DNA from: Nageia nagi
Taxonomy: Eukaryota > Pinophyta
Length of the DNA stretch: 64,000 bases
Direction of reading: 5' to 3'
Assembly: GCA_050084985.1 (NCBI GenBank)
Contig: JBITNC010000001.1
Coordinates: forward strand, 151,962,001-152,026,000
Under the pieces are notes generated by a model. That model did no database searches. It was not told the DNA's origin and worked only from the letters and a program-made list of their open reading frames with translations. Shown piece after piece: positions 34,020 to 46,079 of the stretch (the first letter of the stretch is position 1; each line of letters starts with the position of its first letter). The position numbers and the translations under genes were made by a program.

Positions 34020-36600
34020 TATTAAGGAAGAGCTTGCTTGGGCCAATCGAGACCTAGAGGTTAATCCCTTTAGTCAACTAGCCCAGGCTTATGCTACTGC
34101 TCTTTGACATGAGATCAAGAAAGCTAAATTGTATGAAGCTAGAGGTGCCCAACTTCGAGCCTGACTCAATTGGCTTAAAGTGGGGGATAGAGTTACAAAA
34201 GCATTTTTCTAGTGTCTTAAGACCCTTATTCATGCAACTCAATTCAAATCCATCTAATTTGATGGGGTTTGTTTCACTAACTTGCCAAAGATTATGGAGA
34301 TTTTTGTGAAGCATTATCCAACAATTTTTGCTACCCAAACTTTAACCCTTGCAAGAGTAGCTACTATTGCAGAGTGCATATTTATCATACCTCAAAATTT
34401 ATCTCTAGATGAGAGGGACTTTTGTGATGCTTTCATTTCTTTAGAGGATTTTAAATATTCCCTTTCTCAAATGGCCAATGATAAAGCTCTTGGAATTAAT
34501 GGATTACCTTATGAATTTTATAAAGAATTTTGGGACATGGTCAAACCTAATTTGTTCCAAGTATATAAAGAAGATTTCATCTCAGGTTCTTTAGGCCTGA
34601 TGCTTAATAAAGATGATATTAAGTTTATCCCTAATCCTAAATATACTAAAGTGATTACAAACTAGCATCCTATCACTCTGTTAAATGCGAGCTACAAAAT
34701 TATAGCCATGCCTCTTTCTCTTAAGCTAAGACCTTTGCTTCCCTAGATTATTTTTCCTGAGCATACTAGTTTTGTTATGGGAAGATATATTTTGAACAAT
34801 GTAATTATTATCTAGGAAGGTATAGAATGGGCCCAATCCTCTGATTAGGATGCTCTATTCATTAAAATTGATTTTGAGAAAGCCTATGATCAATTTTAAT
34901 GAAATTTCATTATTGATATGTTGGATGCTCTGGGATTTGGCGATATTTTCTTATAATATATTTAGATGCTTTTTAGAGATGCATTTGTAGTACTCACTAT
35001 GAATGGGACCTAGTCTAAATCTATTGCTTTAACTCATTATGTTCATTAGGGATGTCCTTTAAATCCCTCTTTCTTCATTCTTTCTATTGAAGCCTTCGGC
35101 TATCTTCTTACTTATCAAGCTTTCTAACAACTTATTAAAGGGGATTTACCTTCCTAACTCCCAAGTTTAGCTTTTAAATGTTGATTTTACTGATGATTCC
35201 TTTCTCACTCTTAGAGAAGATTAGCAATTTATTATGAATGCCCTCAAATGCCTCAATAATTTTTACCTAGCTTTAGGTTCTAGTATTCAATGGCAAAAAA
35301 CCTCATGTAATAGGTAGTCTATTCATACACTTCCTGATTAGCTTGCTCATTTTACTTGAAAGTGGATTCAAAATGATGATATTTTTAAATTTTTGGGCAT
35401 TTCTTTTGCCTTCCAAGCTTCTCTTACTTAGCTTTGAAATTTTGTAGTGCAAAAAGTTGAAAACAAACTTCATTATTGGGAAACTAAGAAGTTATCTTTA
35501 AATGGGAAGTTTCAAATTTGTTCTAAGATGTTGGCTTCTACCCATGTATACTATTCTTCTTATTGGGTCTCTTACAAAGCTTGTTATCAAAAACTTGATA
35601 AGCTTCTCTAGAATTTTATTCGGATCTTTGATGTTCATAAGAAAGGTTTTCATAGAGTGGCTTGGAATATTTGTTATCTTCATCGAGTTGTTGGGGGTAT
35701 CGATCTATTTAACTACCAAAGCTAAGGGAATGCTTTATGTGTAAAGTGTATTTTAAGAGCCTTAACTAGAAAGGAAGCCTAGAAAATTCTTATTTGACAT
35801 TGTTTGGCCTCAACCCTTCCCTTTAGAAAAAACATTTGGAAAGGCATGTCTTTGCAAATAATTCTTACGGTTCCTATTTCAATTAAGATTACTAGCTCTT
35901 TTGTTATCAAGAGTATTTGGAAATCTTGGGAAGCCTTCAAACCCTAAATTTCATGGAAATTCTACAATAAGTATATAGGGGCCTCAATTTCCATAATTAA
36001 TTTATGATGGTCTCCTATAATTTGCATTGAAGGTCTTCCTTTGGATAAAATTTAGTGGATTCAAGATTTAAGGTTTCATAAAAAGGGAATTAACTCTCTT
36101 TCTAATTTTTTTTTATCCTCACACCAAGAGTTGGTTCTCCTAGGAACATTTCATGGTATGCTATTGTATAAAGGAAAATGATAAAACTTATGGTTTTTGG
36201 TGTGGTTAACTTGATTTATGTTTTTTGTTTGGAACTAGAAGATTTTATTCATTTTTTTGGCCTTTTCCTAAAGTTTGTGAAGCCTAGGATTAGGTTCTCT
36301 ATCTTTTCAATCCTTTCGTTACTTCTCCTGTTATTTGGGTTCATGTTATCCTAAGAGATCTTGTTATGTTTTTAGAACCTCTTGGTGAAATTTGAAATAT
36401 TTTTTGGATTAGTATTATCTATCATCTATGGAAAATAAAAAATAATATTATCTTTGGGAGATAAGAGGCTTCAACCTCTTCCTCTCTTGCTAGTAAGTAC
36501 TCTATATTTTTTGACTCCTGGTTGCAAATTATGGTTCAAGTTGAAAAAGTGAACATGGAAGTGCAATATTTATAGAATCTACTTGACCACTAGGGGAATG
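34020..36600 (+). pseudogene. LINE F reverse transcriptase and C-terminal domain relic
   Basis: Ordered motifs on the plus strand: MANDKALGINGLPYEFYKEF, FIPNPKYTKVITN, HPITLLNASYKIIA, FVMGRYILNN, then IKIDFEKAYDQF, GCPLNPSFFILSIEAFGYLL and (near 35185) a VDFTDDSFL-like catalytic box, where 'ADD' reads 'TDD'. Beyond 35500 the sequence corresponds to the connection and zinc-binding C-terminal part (SYKACYQKLDKLL ... VAWNICYLHRVVGGIDLFN). About twenty in-frame stops, many at former Trp or Gln codons. Confidence 0.85.
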
Positions 36601-37046
36601 CTCTCTATACTTTCAACCGTGTTTAGTTAAAGGTTGCTCCTCCACAATTGGAGAGTCTTAGATTTGAGGAGGTCATGGTCATCATTGCTCCTGTAGTTGT
36701 AATCCTAGCCATCACTTGTATAATGCATACAACTTGGCTCCTTCATTATAGCATTATTGATCTCATCCCTTATAGAATCCTCATCATATGCAAGAAGTAG
36801 TTTTGATTGATAAGATGTCTAACCTCAGTATAAATAGTGGATGGGATGTTCAACCCTCACAAGCTTCAAGGGAATGAGAAGTGTGCTGGCATTAAGGGAG
36901 GGGAATCCAATGATGGAGTCATTGATTATGATAGTTGGAATGTCATGTCTAATGATAATGGGGGGTGGGAGCATATGAAATTTGTTCATAACTTTCATCC
37001 CCCCACTTTGAAATTTGAATACTGTTAAATACTTGTTGGCTAGTTG

Positions 37047-37531
37047 TGATGTATATTCTTTCAAGAGACCAAAATAAATCTCCAAAATTGATTCACAACA
37101 CATAAGTAAATTAATGGAAGAATAAAATTCATAACAAGAATTATTTATTCTTATAAATCTACACTAATTCCTCAAAAGGATTACAATTAGCTTTTATAAA
37201 GCATCTCTTTTCCTCTTTCTAATTTTTTTTAAAAAAACCTAAAATATAGCTTAGATGAGGCCCAAAATGGAGCCATGCATCCATTACTCAATAAATGCAA
37301 TTATTCTAAAAATAGAACTTAGAGTTGCAACTAAAAGTAAAAGTGAAATTTGGGTTGTATGAAAATCATTTCAAACCTTCAAATTTTCTCCTTTAGGATA
37401 TGTTACAAGCTTGTAGATTTTTTGATTCTACATGATTTAAAAAAAAAGGCTCCAAATGATATTAGGATCAAAAGTTACACCCTTCAAAAGTTAGAGTATT
37501 ATATTGTTGCATAAAGAAAGTGTAATTAGAT
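37047..37531 (-). repeat. 3' LTR of element G
   Basis: Aligns over its full length with 38556-39023 (shared: gcccaaaatggagcca, tatgttacaagcttgtagat, gcataaagaaagtgtaa). Right border within a few bases. Confidence 0.82.
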
Positions 37532-37896
37532 GATTCTCCTTTGGTTGAAAAGAACTCAGCCCCTGAGTTTCATTGATCTAAGAAATTGAAAATACCCAAA
37601 AAACCCTTCATTTTAAACTTTCTTCTTTTCCAATTGCTCTTTGCACTCTTCTCTCTACATCTTGAATTCCAAAATGCACTTATGATCCTCCTCCTTTGCT
37701 AAGCTTCTATCTTTCTCCATATTTTCCATCCTTTGGAAAAATGATTTTTTGAATCCCATGAAATAAATTCATTCCAAAAGTATGTTTCACTCTCATATTC
37801 CTCATCAAAAGCTTGTTGGTCAATAAACTCATCATACTTTTAAGCATTTAAATGATTATCCATATGCTCCACTATTAGTTTTAGAATAAATTCTAT

Positions 37897-38394
37897 TTAT
37901 TCTTCTTCTTTTATGTCCCTTACTAAATAAAATAACTCCAATACCTTTGCCAAAATGATATTTTCATATCCTAATTCAGCCTCCAATATCTCTTTAAAAA
38001 ATATATCCATCTCCATGGCTTCTTCTACTGGCTCCATAACTACAAAAGATAATTCTATAACTTCAGTTGAATTAACATCCTCATATTTAATTTTACCTTT
38101 CATGATCTCCTCCAAGATCTTATTTAGTTTTTGGATATCTTCAATGCCTTCTTCCTTTTAAGACATACTCATGATCACCAACTCAAAACTCTTAGCTACA
38201 TCCATATGCTTCTTTGCAACTACATGACTATAAGGGTTCTCAAAACCCTTTTCTTTGCTAACCAAGCTTTCCTCTATTAATTCTATAATCCTCTCTCTCC
38301 ATGGGAATTTTATCTTTTTCATACTTATAATATAATGTGTCAACCAAGCTCTCCTTTGAATCTTCTTAGCCTTAAGGTACTCAACCTTGAGCAC
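37897..38394 (-). pseudogene. Unknown Lys/Glu-rich ORF of element G
   Basis: Two open blocks in the same frame (38158-38394 and 37897-38115), divided by a single stop after VIMSMS; together about 165 residues. The first block is basic (KAKKIQRRAWLTHYIISMKK), the second acidic (VEEAMEMDIFFKEILEAELG). Heptad-like spacing suggests coiled coil. It resembles none of the gag, protease or envelope proteins I know, and no zinc knuckle is present. It occupies the position of gag between primer site and polypurine tract. It could be a captured host gene or an extremely diverged gag. Confidence 0.5.
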
Positions 38395-38540
38395 AAAAGT
38401 TTTGCCTCCTCTATGAGATGTCTACATTCAAACTTTATACTCCTTAGAGTATCTTTTGATTACAACCATTCATGTTGCTTTTTTATCTACTTCCCTTCCA
38501 TGTTGTTCCAAATCCAATCTTCTATCCAACAAGATCAATT

Positions 38541-38553
38541 GGCTCTAGTACCA
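38541..38553 (-). promoter_or_regulatory. Primer binding site of element G
   Basis: Minus strand TGGTACTAGAGCC, a variant of the initiator tRNA-Met site TGGTATCAGAGCC, two bases inside the 5' LTR. Confidence 0.75.
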
Positions 38554-38555
38554 AA

Positions 38556-39023
38556 TGATGTAGATTCTTGCAAGAGACCAAAATAGATCTCCAAAATTGA
38601 TTCACAACACACAAGTAAATCAATGAAAGAATAAAATTCATAACAAGAATTCTTTATTCTTTTGAATCTACAATAATTATTCAAAAGGATTACAATCATA
38701 TTTTATAAAGCATCTCTTTCTCTCTTTCTAATTGTAAAAAAAGCCTAAAATATAGCTTAGATGAGGCCCAAAATGGAGCCATTCATCCATTACTCAATAC
38801 ATGCAATTATTCTAAAAAAGAAATTAAAGTAAAAGCAAAATTTGGGTTGTACAATAATCATTTTAAGCCTTGGAATTTCTCCTTTAAGATATGTTACAAG
38901 CTTGTAGATTTTTCGATTCTGCATGATTTAAAAAAAAAGGGCTCCAAACAATATTGGCATCAAAAGTTACACCCTTCAGAACTTGGGGTATTATTTTGTT
39001 GCATAAAGAAAGTGTAACTAGAT
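38556..39023 (-). repeat. 5' LTR of element G
   Basis: tgatgtagattcttgcaag ... gtgtaactagat. Pairs with 37047-37531. Right border within a few bases. Confidence 0.82.
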
Positions 39024-39239
39024 ATTGCGTGTTTGTCAGGTTGGTTGAACTTTGAGATTTGTGTTGGTGGTACCAATTTCTCTTGGTAGCTATGCTTTTT
39101 TTGATGTATTATTTTTTTTTTGTAATGATGATTATTTTATATAGTAGGTGGTATGTTATATGAGGTATGCAAATCCCACGTGCCCTTTTTGTATGAAGAA
39201 GGTTACTTAATTAATAGAAAGACTTTTTCATTCAAAAAT

Positions 39240-40190
39240 AATTATGGGCTTAACTTATAAAACAATTAACATAAACTATCAATTAAACATTAACATAATA
39301 TAAAATAAAAAATAGTAACATACACACTATGAATTTTATAGAATGAACTAAATCTAGTTAAATTATAAACTTAAATAGAATGAACTATTTTTAGATGTTG
39401 TATTCTTAAATTATAAATTTAAACTTTAATAAACTTAGTGTTAGACATAAATTATAAACTTAAAGTTGGACTTAAACTTAGACTTACAACTTAAATTTAA
39501 ACTTATACTTCAATTATAAATTCAAACCTAATAAAAATTAAAACTTAAATTATAAACTTAAAATTAAATTTAAATTACAAACTTAAACATAAACTTTATA
39601 AAGATAAACTTAGAATTAATATAGCAACTTAAACTTAGGAAATATTGAACATAGACTTTAATATAATGATCACAAATGTGTGTGCAACTTATAGTAACAT
39701 TACTTATTCTCAAATTAACTTTGTGTGCAACTTATAGTAATATTACTGAATTGATTCATTTTCACTCCTAATTCTAGTCTTATTGGTTGTAATAACTGAA
39801 TTGAATAATATTCTTATCTAATTTAGATAATAAACTCAATCATACATAGTGGGAAAACATAGAATCATAATATAGATTTAAAACATCATTCCCATTACTA
39901 ATATTGGATACTTAGATCATATATGAGGCCATTACAATAACATATAACCATTACGACTAAGAAAACATAGAGTCATTACAAAAATTTAAGAGTCATTATA
40001 ATTAGAAAAGCATAAAGCCTTTGAAGTTAGACCATTACAAAAAAGAGGCATATATGATTGCCCCTTCCCAACCTCAAGTGAACCAGCTTGGAAAAGTGAG
40101 AGGGTTTATGTTCTCGTCGTGTTATGGTGCTAGAAAAGGAGTTGTCATTACATGATTTCCAATGGAGTTTATAGTCTGAGTGTAATTCAC
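39240..40190. other. AT-rich array continued, then pogo-like element flank
   Basis: 39240-39670 is low complexity in 'aaacttaaat' words, mirror of 27346-28790. A short repeat, tgtgtgcaacttatagtaa, occurs at 39679 and 39722. No gene before the transposase tail starts at about 40190. Confidence 0.5.
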
Positions 40191-42600
40191 TTATGATACT
40201 TGATTGAAAATTATAGAGAAATTGATATAGGATGGGTTGATAGGTGAATAGTTCAATGCACTAGCATATGAAGGCATATTTATATTTAGAGAATCCCTCA
40301 TTAAAGGATGATTTTCAGGTAGTGGGTTTAGGGGAGTGCTTAACCTCCTTTCTCGCAATAATGCCCTATGAGAAACCTCAATATCTCTCACCTTAGCATG
40401 TTGTTCCTTTTTAAGCCTCTCTTTTTCCTTTTTCAGCTCTTTCTCTTTATTTTGCATAATTTTCAGTTGCTCTCATTCTTTACGATTAATTTCCCTTTCC
40501 ACTTTATATTTCTCTTTCATCTTTGATTCAACAATTTGTGTCACTTTTCTCTCTTTGGTATGTTATTTATTTTTTTAATTTTAATTATTTTATATCCTTA
40601 TTCATTTTCTCCTATTCCATCAATAAACTCATGTAATCATTAGTTATTAGGAGTTGAGATTGTCTACTCAACTGAATCCCATTATCTGCATCTACTCTTT
40701 GATGGACAATATGCATAAGGAGCTTTAGGAATTTTGTGCTTCTTAGAATAGGTCTAGGTCCAATTTATTCATTAACTTGATAACCTATCATATTCTTATC
40801 TTCTTTCTCATTTTCTTGTGTGTCTTCCATGAACTTTGAGTTTCTCTCACCATTAGAAGGTAAGAGATTTGTATAATAGTGTACCATTTTACTAAAGGGA
40901 ATCATGGGTGGAGGAGATGGGAAGGAAAAATCTTCTTGTTATTCTTCAGGGTGCAAGATCAATCCAACATTCTTATCTCCGTCCTATAGCCAATATGGTG
41001 GAATATATTCTAATGGAAGACTAAATCCATCACCCACTTTAGACTGCCATTCCTTACTAGACACTCAAAACATCTTGACTATATTCTATACTTTGTACAA
41101 CTGTATGTAAATCAACAACGAATTTCTTCATACCTTAAAAAATATAAAACATTATAAATTTGAAAATAAAAATAAAAAATTAAACATTATCATACCTTGT
41201 CTAATTACATCAAGACCAATAATAGTATTTTTCATATGTTGTTGTACTTCATTAGGTGTAATAGATGCACCCGATAAGCTAAGGATGTTCTACACAATAG
41301 AAGCATCCTCTGTAATATTGAATTGATATGTCTCTCTTGGGTGCATGTCAACTTCAATTGCATCAAGATTAAGTGGCCATATACCTATCCTTTTAAAACC
41401 TGTTATGATATTTGATGGTGTTAATGCTCTCTACAAGGACTTGCTACCAAGTTCAGCTAGTTATGCCCTCTTAATTTCTATGCTAAGATACCTTGCCATC
41501 CATGCTACCTATTCATATTTAAATTAAATTTTGAATGGAAAGAATACAATAACATATAATGGTTGGAATTTATGCAAGGTATGTGTAGATAGAGTTATAA
41601 AGTCAATAATTAACATCCATGCCTTTTGGATTATTGTTACAACATGGCTACCATATCAAATATGAGGAGGTGTCTAATAGTTGGTGACACTCCTCTTAGA
41701 ATAGAATGTGCAAAGTGGTGAAACCAATTAAGGAATAAATATTTTGCTATCCATGTGTGTGGCTATGCTACCATACACATGCCTAGTTCACATACTATAA
41801 TGTAATTTTACAACTATTTCTTTCCCTTGAATAGGTAGAATCTTGATAAGCTTTGACCAACAATGTTAACACAAACTAGAATTATGAGCCATTATCGAAT
41901 CTTTGATAGTATGTACGATACATTCCTACATCCTCTTCTATCCAACATCCTTATTAATTCATTTATACTATATTGAATACCTATTTCATTATAGTTTCAT
42001 ATTTGATGATGACCATACAGGTTTGCATCCTAAGCAATAAAAAGTGTTATGTTGAATGCAAATACAACATTGGATCTAAGGTTGATTGCCCTATCCTTAT
42101 CAATGCCTTTAGGCATGCATAAAGATAATTTTAAATGATTTCTCTTGAAGCCATTGCACCAAGACTTACCAAGCATACAATATTTGAAAGGGGTTGGTGT
42201 CAACTGGCAAATTTGGGCCACCTCTACCTTGAGATTAACAATATCAAGCCCATGCCCAACTATAACCATATCTTTGCACCATTGCATAATATCATTTTCT
42301 TCTTCAGATATGAGGATTATTGAAGGACCTTTTTTAGATATGGATTTAATACCTCCCAATCAGTTGCTAAGCATTGTTGTTGGGATTTTCCACTTCTTTG
42401 CTACATCCCTTGTTGATATCCCATTATCTTTGACATCATGCAAAGAAACAACCATGTCCCCAGTATACCACTCTCATTCATCTCTTGTTGTTTTCTATCT
42501 TATCAGTGTTTGTGTTAAAGGAACCTCTTATACATTTGCATGGATAGGTTCAGGTGGGATCTCAACTTGAAGTGAAGGTTCTTCATCTTCATCTAGATGC
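40191..42600 (-). pseudogene. Pogo-like transposase relic (CENPB-type HTH + DDE)
   Basis: Minus strand, reading right to left. ISTRDVAKKWKIPTTMLSNW (near 42420-42360) is the first helix-turn-helix. Then come KGPSIILISEEENDIMQWC, KVEVAQICQLTPTPFKYCML and GKSWCNGFKRNHLKLSLCMP, the CENPB-type DNA-binding half. The catalytic core follows: NYNEIGIQYS (usually NxDETG), RRGCRNVSYIL, VCVNIVGQSLSRFYLFKGKK, then a segment matching HxxLLxxDGHxSH (decayed) and LHKFQPL. The C-terminal part ALTPSNIITGFKRIGIWPLN lies near 41440-41390, and a charged coiled-coil tail (KEKERLKKEQHAKVRDIEVS) at 40191-40457. The first catalytic Asp is lost (DETG reads NEIG) and stops are frequent. DNA transposon, Tc1/mariner superfamily. 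Confidence 0.8.
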
Positions 42601-43979
42601 AATCAAGCACCTCTCAAGTGTGTATGGAACTTGTTTATGCTCTCCTTTTAACTACCTAATTCTTCATCATATGTAAACTGCATAGATTGCAAAAATATGG
42701 ATGAATGCATTATTAAACCTACATACAATATAAAAAAATGAAGTTGAAACTTGCATTTATTAGGTAAATTGCATATATTACATAAATATGGATGATTGCA
42801 TTATTCAACAAGCATAGGTAGAAAAACATGAATAGTAACTTGCACTTATTTACAATGAATATAGTAAATGCTAATAAACATAATAATAGCAAAAAAATAA
42901 AAATACTAAAACTACAAAAATATAGATGGCACTTGAGGGAGAAACTTAAAACTTCAACTCCAAAACTTTAGAAATAAACTAGAAGCCCGAGCGAGGTATG
43001 GAACCTCACCTGAATGGAATTGAAAGCCATTTGTAGGAGGGCAAGGGGAATAATCCATGTAAATGATTTTGAGTATAGTCGAACAACTATGAACATAAAC
43101 CTAAATGACTATGGGTGTTTCAGTGGCCAAAAACTCTAGAATTCTTTAGTGTTTCAACTAGCGAAGGTGAATGGAATTCTAGATGGATTGCACCTAGCTA
43201 ATTGACCACATTCCATCATAAAAACATACATGCAACCCCTATAGATATGCATCCTTAATGTTGAAGAATACACTAAGGTCCAAAATATGGAATGCATTAA
43301 TTTCAAGATATGCACAAAATGTTTTTTCTAAAAAAAATGGAATGCATTGATCTTAGGATATGCACAACATGGATTTTTTTAAAAATATGGAATGCATTGA
43401 TCGTATGATATGCATAAAATGGATTTTATGAAAATGTTATTGACACTTTAACATAGATGCAATTGTTAGTTGAAAATTCAAACTGTGCATCCTTGTCATT
43501 CCTTATAAAGCTTATTTATATTCTTCCACATTACACATACATGCCTATGAGGGAAATATAAACCACATTATTGGATGAAATATTAATAGCTAGCTTCTTT
43601 TTAATGGAGATCCATAGAATATGGCCATTTGGGGTGGCATGGTGTTGAATTAACAAATAGGATGGATAAAGACATATAATATTCAATGAAATAATAAAAC
43701 ACATCAACATTAGATGAAAGAACAATATAAATAATAATATGAATAGACTTTTTGATACAACAAAATGTAAAATAAGAAAAATATATCCAACTAGAACATT
43801 AAAAAATCAAAACAATAAAACAAAATGAAACTTCAAATGATTTAAAGAACTACAAATTTAACTAGAAACATATTTAATAAAATATAAATTATGGAACTTC
43901 AAACAAAATATGAACATAAATAAAAAGAAAGTAAACAAATCAAATATAAACATAAATAATGTACTAAAAGTAAGGTATG
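42601..43979. other. AT-rich spacer with a short tandem repeat
   Basis: No gene recognised. At 43276-43440 the phrase 'aaaatatggaatgcatt-at---atgatatgcacaaaatggattttt' recurs about three times with a period of 55-60 bases. 42940-43040 may be the 5' flank of the pogo-like element. Confidence 0.5.
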
Positions 43980-44732
43980 ATGCTTGTGCCTAATCTTACT
44001 GATCTTTTCTTTGAAAGAAATGGAACCCTTTACAACAATTTCAAGTTGATTATTGTCACCAAATTAGACTTTCTCAAAGAAATTTTCTTCAAGTTGAGTA
44101 AATAAAGTTTTGTTCCTAGTCATGTGATTTAAGAACTCACTATCAAGATACCAAATCTCTTCATAAATAACTTCAAAGTTATTATGAGTTAGAAATCTAT
44201 TACCATCACCTTGATCTTCACTCTAGTTAACATTTTGCTCCTTTTTCTTTTGATAGTAATACTACTCTGTGTGATCATCCTTTCCACAAAATTCATAATA
44301 TCAAGGGTTGATCTTTAGCTTCTACTGGTTGAACAACCTCTTCCTATACCATGATAGATTATTCCATGACCTCTACCATAGCCTCTCAAAGTAGATTTTG
44401 AACTAGAGCAAGTAGAAGGTTGACCATTCATCCAAATTTTACCTTAAAATGCTTGATCAACGTTCTCAGATCTATCCCAAAGTCTGTGCTTATAACTTTT
44501 TAAGATTCCATGTAATTACAAGAGAGTGAGTTGAGTTAAGTCCTTGGAATCCTCAATATCAATGGTGATAGGATCAAAATTCTAGGGAAGGATACTCAAC
44601 ACTTTTTCAATAATCCAAGTATCTTCAAGATCCTTAACATGTGAATGAATAACATTCACCAAATCTTGAACTACATTCATTAAGAGTTCAATGTATTAAT
44701 ATCCTCCATTCTAAGAGATTCAAACTCCATAC
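43980..44732 (-). pseudogene. Gag C-terminus and protease of relic D
   Basis: Reading right to left: MEFESLRMEDINTLNS, VIHSHVKDLEDTWIIEKVLS, FDPITIDIEDSKDLTQLTLL and HRLWDRSENVDQAF are UBN2 gag. A knuckle-like segment EFCGKDDHTE follows with the first Cys lost and a stop near its last ligand. Then WYLDSEFLNHMT near 44150-44110, the protease box with Gly changed to Glu. Not functional. Confidence 0.8.
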
Positions 44733-45052
44733 TGTTATGAACAAAGTTCCCAAAATAGCATAAAATCACCAAAAAGAGAGCTCAACACATTGAATAAGAG
44801 ATAAAATTTGTAATAAGCCACTTCGAGGGGGCAACCTCCTTTGTAATAAGCCACTTCGAGGGGGCAACATCCTTTACATCACATCAATTACACAACAATC
44901 GACATCCCAAATGATAATACCTCCTTAGTATATATAGGATTCCAAGGGGTGCCACTACAATGAAAGGACACTAGCCGACATAACAATAATAATGTAAGGA
45001 AATAACAATAACCATAGCTGACCTAACAATAATAATGTATAAGGATCTAACA
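44733..45052 (-). repeat. 3' LTR of element C
   Basis: 320 bp, tgttatgaac ... gatctaaca. It carries a 33-bp tandem duplication (44812-44877 region; unit gtaataagccacttcgaggg followed by ggcaacctccttt) that is single in the 5' LTR, which explains the length difference. The purine tract follows at 45053-45064 (tgcccctctcct on the plus strand). Confidence 0.93.
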
Positions 45053-45080
45053 TGCCCCTCTCCTTCAAAAAATGTTGTCC

Positions 45081-46007
45081 TCAACATTTTAGTAGTTCTG
45101 GATGCTTCTGTAGAAATTTCTCATCTTCCCATGTGGAATATTCAGCCATTGCCATATTTTTACTTTCAACCTTCCTTGCCATCCTAAAAGCCATCTCTAA
45201 GGATGTTGGTTCAAATAGATGCACCTCATGTTGAATTTTATCCTTTAAGCTTCCCATAAAGAGATCCAATGATCTATCATCTGGTATATCCTTCACTCTA
45301 AGACTCAACTTTTGAAATTGTTGAATGTGCTCCATCACTGAACCTTCTTGCCTTAGATTTGTCAATTGAGTAAAGAAGGAATTATTCTTAACATCCTCAT
45401 GATAGGCTATCAATTCCTCTGTAAAAATGGACCAAGATATAATAGAACCCTTTTTACATTCACAAAGCCATTGGTACCATACAACCTGCTCAGGCTCTAG
45501 ATACAAGGATGCAATAGTTACTTTTTGTGATGTTGGTACTTGGTGTAGATAAAAAAAGTGCTCCATTTGAAATATTCAAGTGATGGGGTCCCTTCCATCA
45601 AACTTCCTCATGTCGATCTTGGGGATTTGGATTCCCCTTGAGAACCATGCTTGATTACTTCCATCAGTAGAAGCATATCCTCCTGAATTAGGCTTATTAA
45701 TGAAGGGTTTATCTCCTTGAACAATATCATTATTTTCCTGATAACCCTGGGCCATATCAACATCTTTAGGAATCTTTCCCTTTGGTTTTTGTATGAGTTG
45801 AAAAATCTTTTCCATATATTGATCCATTTTAGTCACCAAATCTTTTGTCAAATCCCTTTTTAATTCCTCCATATGACCCTTTTTTACACACTCTTTAACC
45901 AATTCTTCCACTTGGGATATTCGAAAGAATATGTCTTCACTTTCTGCTATAGTCATGGATGAACCCTCTAGAGGTCTAGTTGGTGTAGCAATTTTTTTGG
46001 GTGGCAT
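45081..46007 (-). pseudogene. Ty3-gypsy Gag of element C, one in-frame stop
   Basis: A single frame of about 308 codons from ATG at 46007 (MPPKKIATPTRPLEGSS) to 45081, with just one stop, at 45576, where FDGRDPIT-stop-IFQMEHFF should have Trp (TGG to TGA). The second half has the Retrotrans_gag motifs SLYLEPEQVVWYQWL, SWSIFTEELIAYHEDVKN, LTNLRQEGSVMEHIQQFQ and DIPDDRSLDLFMGSLKDKI. The frame ends after HPELLKC without a zinc knuckle or protease. Near-intact gag suggests recent activity of the family. Gag would assemble the particle that carried this RNA. Confidence 0.93.
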
Positions 46008-46079
46008 TTTAACTAAGTATTGATATGGATTAGGAATTTCCTATATGTTCAAAAGGTTAACTTGGTTGGTTTCAGGATT

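Larger units (their letters stand above)
37047..39023 (-). mobile_element. Non-autonomous LTR element G with an unrecognised ORF
   Basis: Two direct repeats, 37047-37531 and 38556-39023, both starting tgatgta-attc and ending near 'gtgtaa-tagat', flank about 1.02 kb. A primer site (38541-38553) and a purine-rich tract (minus strand of 37532-37543) mark it as a minus-strand LTR element. It interrupts the 3' part of LINE F. There is no gag, protease, integrase or RT; the interior encodes one Lys/Glu-rich frame (37897-38394). The target duplication is not clear (agttg on the left, tattg/attgc on the right). Confidence 0.8.
28791..39239 (+). mobile_element. L1-type LINE F, split by two LTR elements
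   Basis: Three pieces in order: 28791-29294, 32123-37046 and 39024-39239. They carry an ORF1 with DUF4283-like sequence, an apurinic endonuclease, a reverse transcriptase and a C-terminal zinc-ribbon/RNase H part, then a 3' end with 'gactttttcattcaaaaata', typical of plant L1 tails. The gaps are filled exactly by elements E and G. Many stops: inactive. The 5' end is approximate. Confidence 0.8.

Noticed and set aside
35498-35744. Opposed open frames at 35498-35683 minus and 35502-35744 plus
   Set aside because: They overlap the decayed C-terminal domain of LINE F, whose true frame is a third one with the recognisable motifs.
36837-37028. 63-codon plus-strand frame just left of element G
   Set aside because: Falls within the 3' part of LINE F and its product is not recognised; likely chance.
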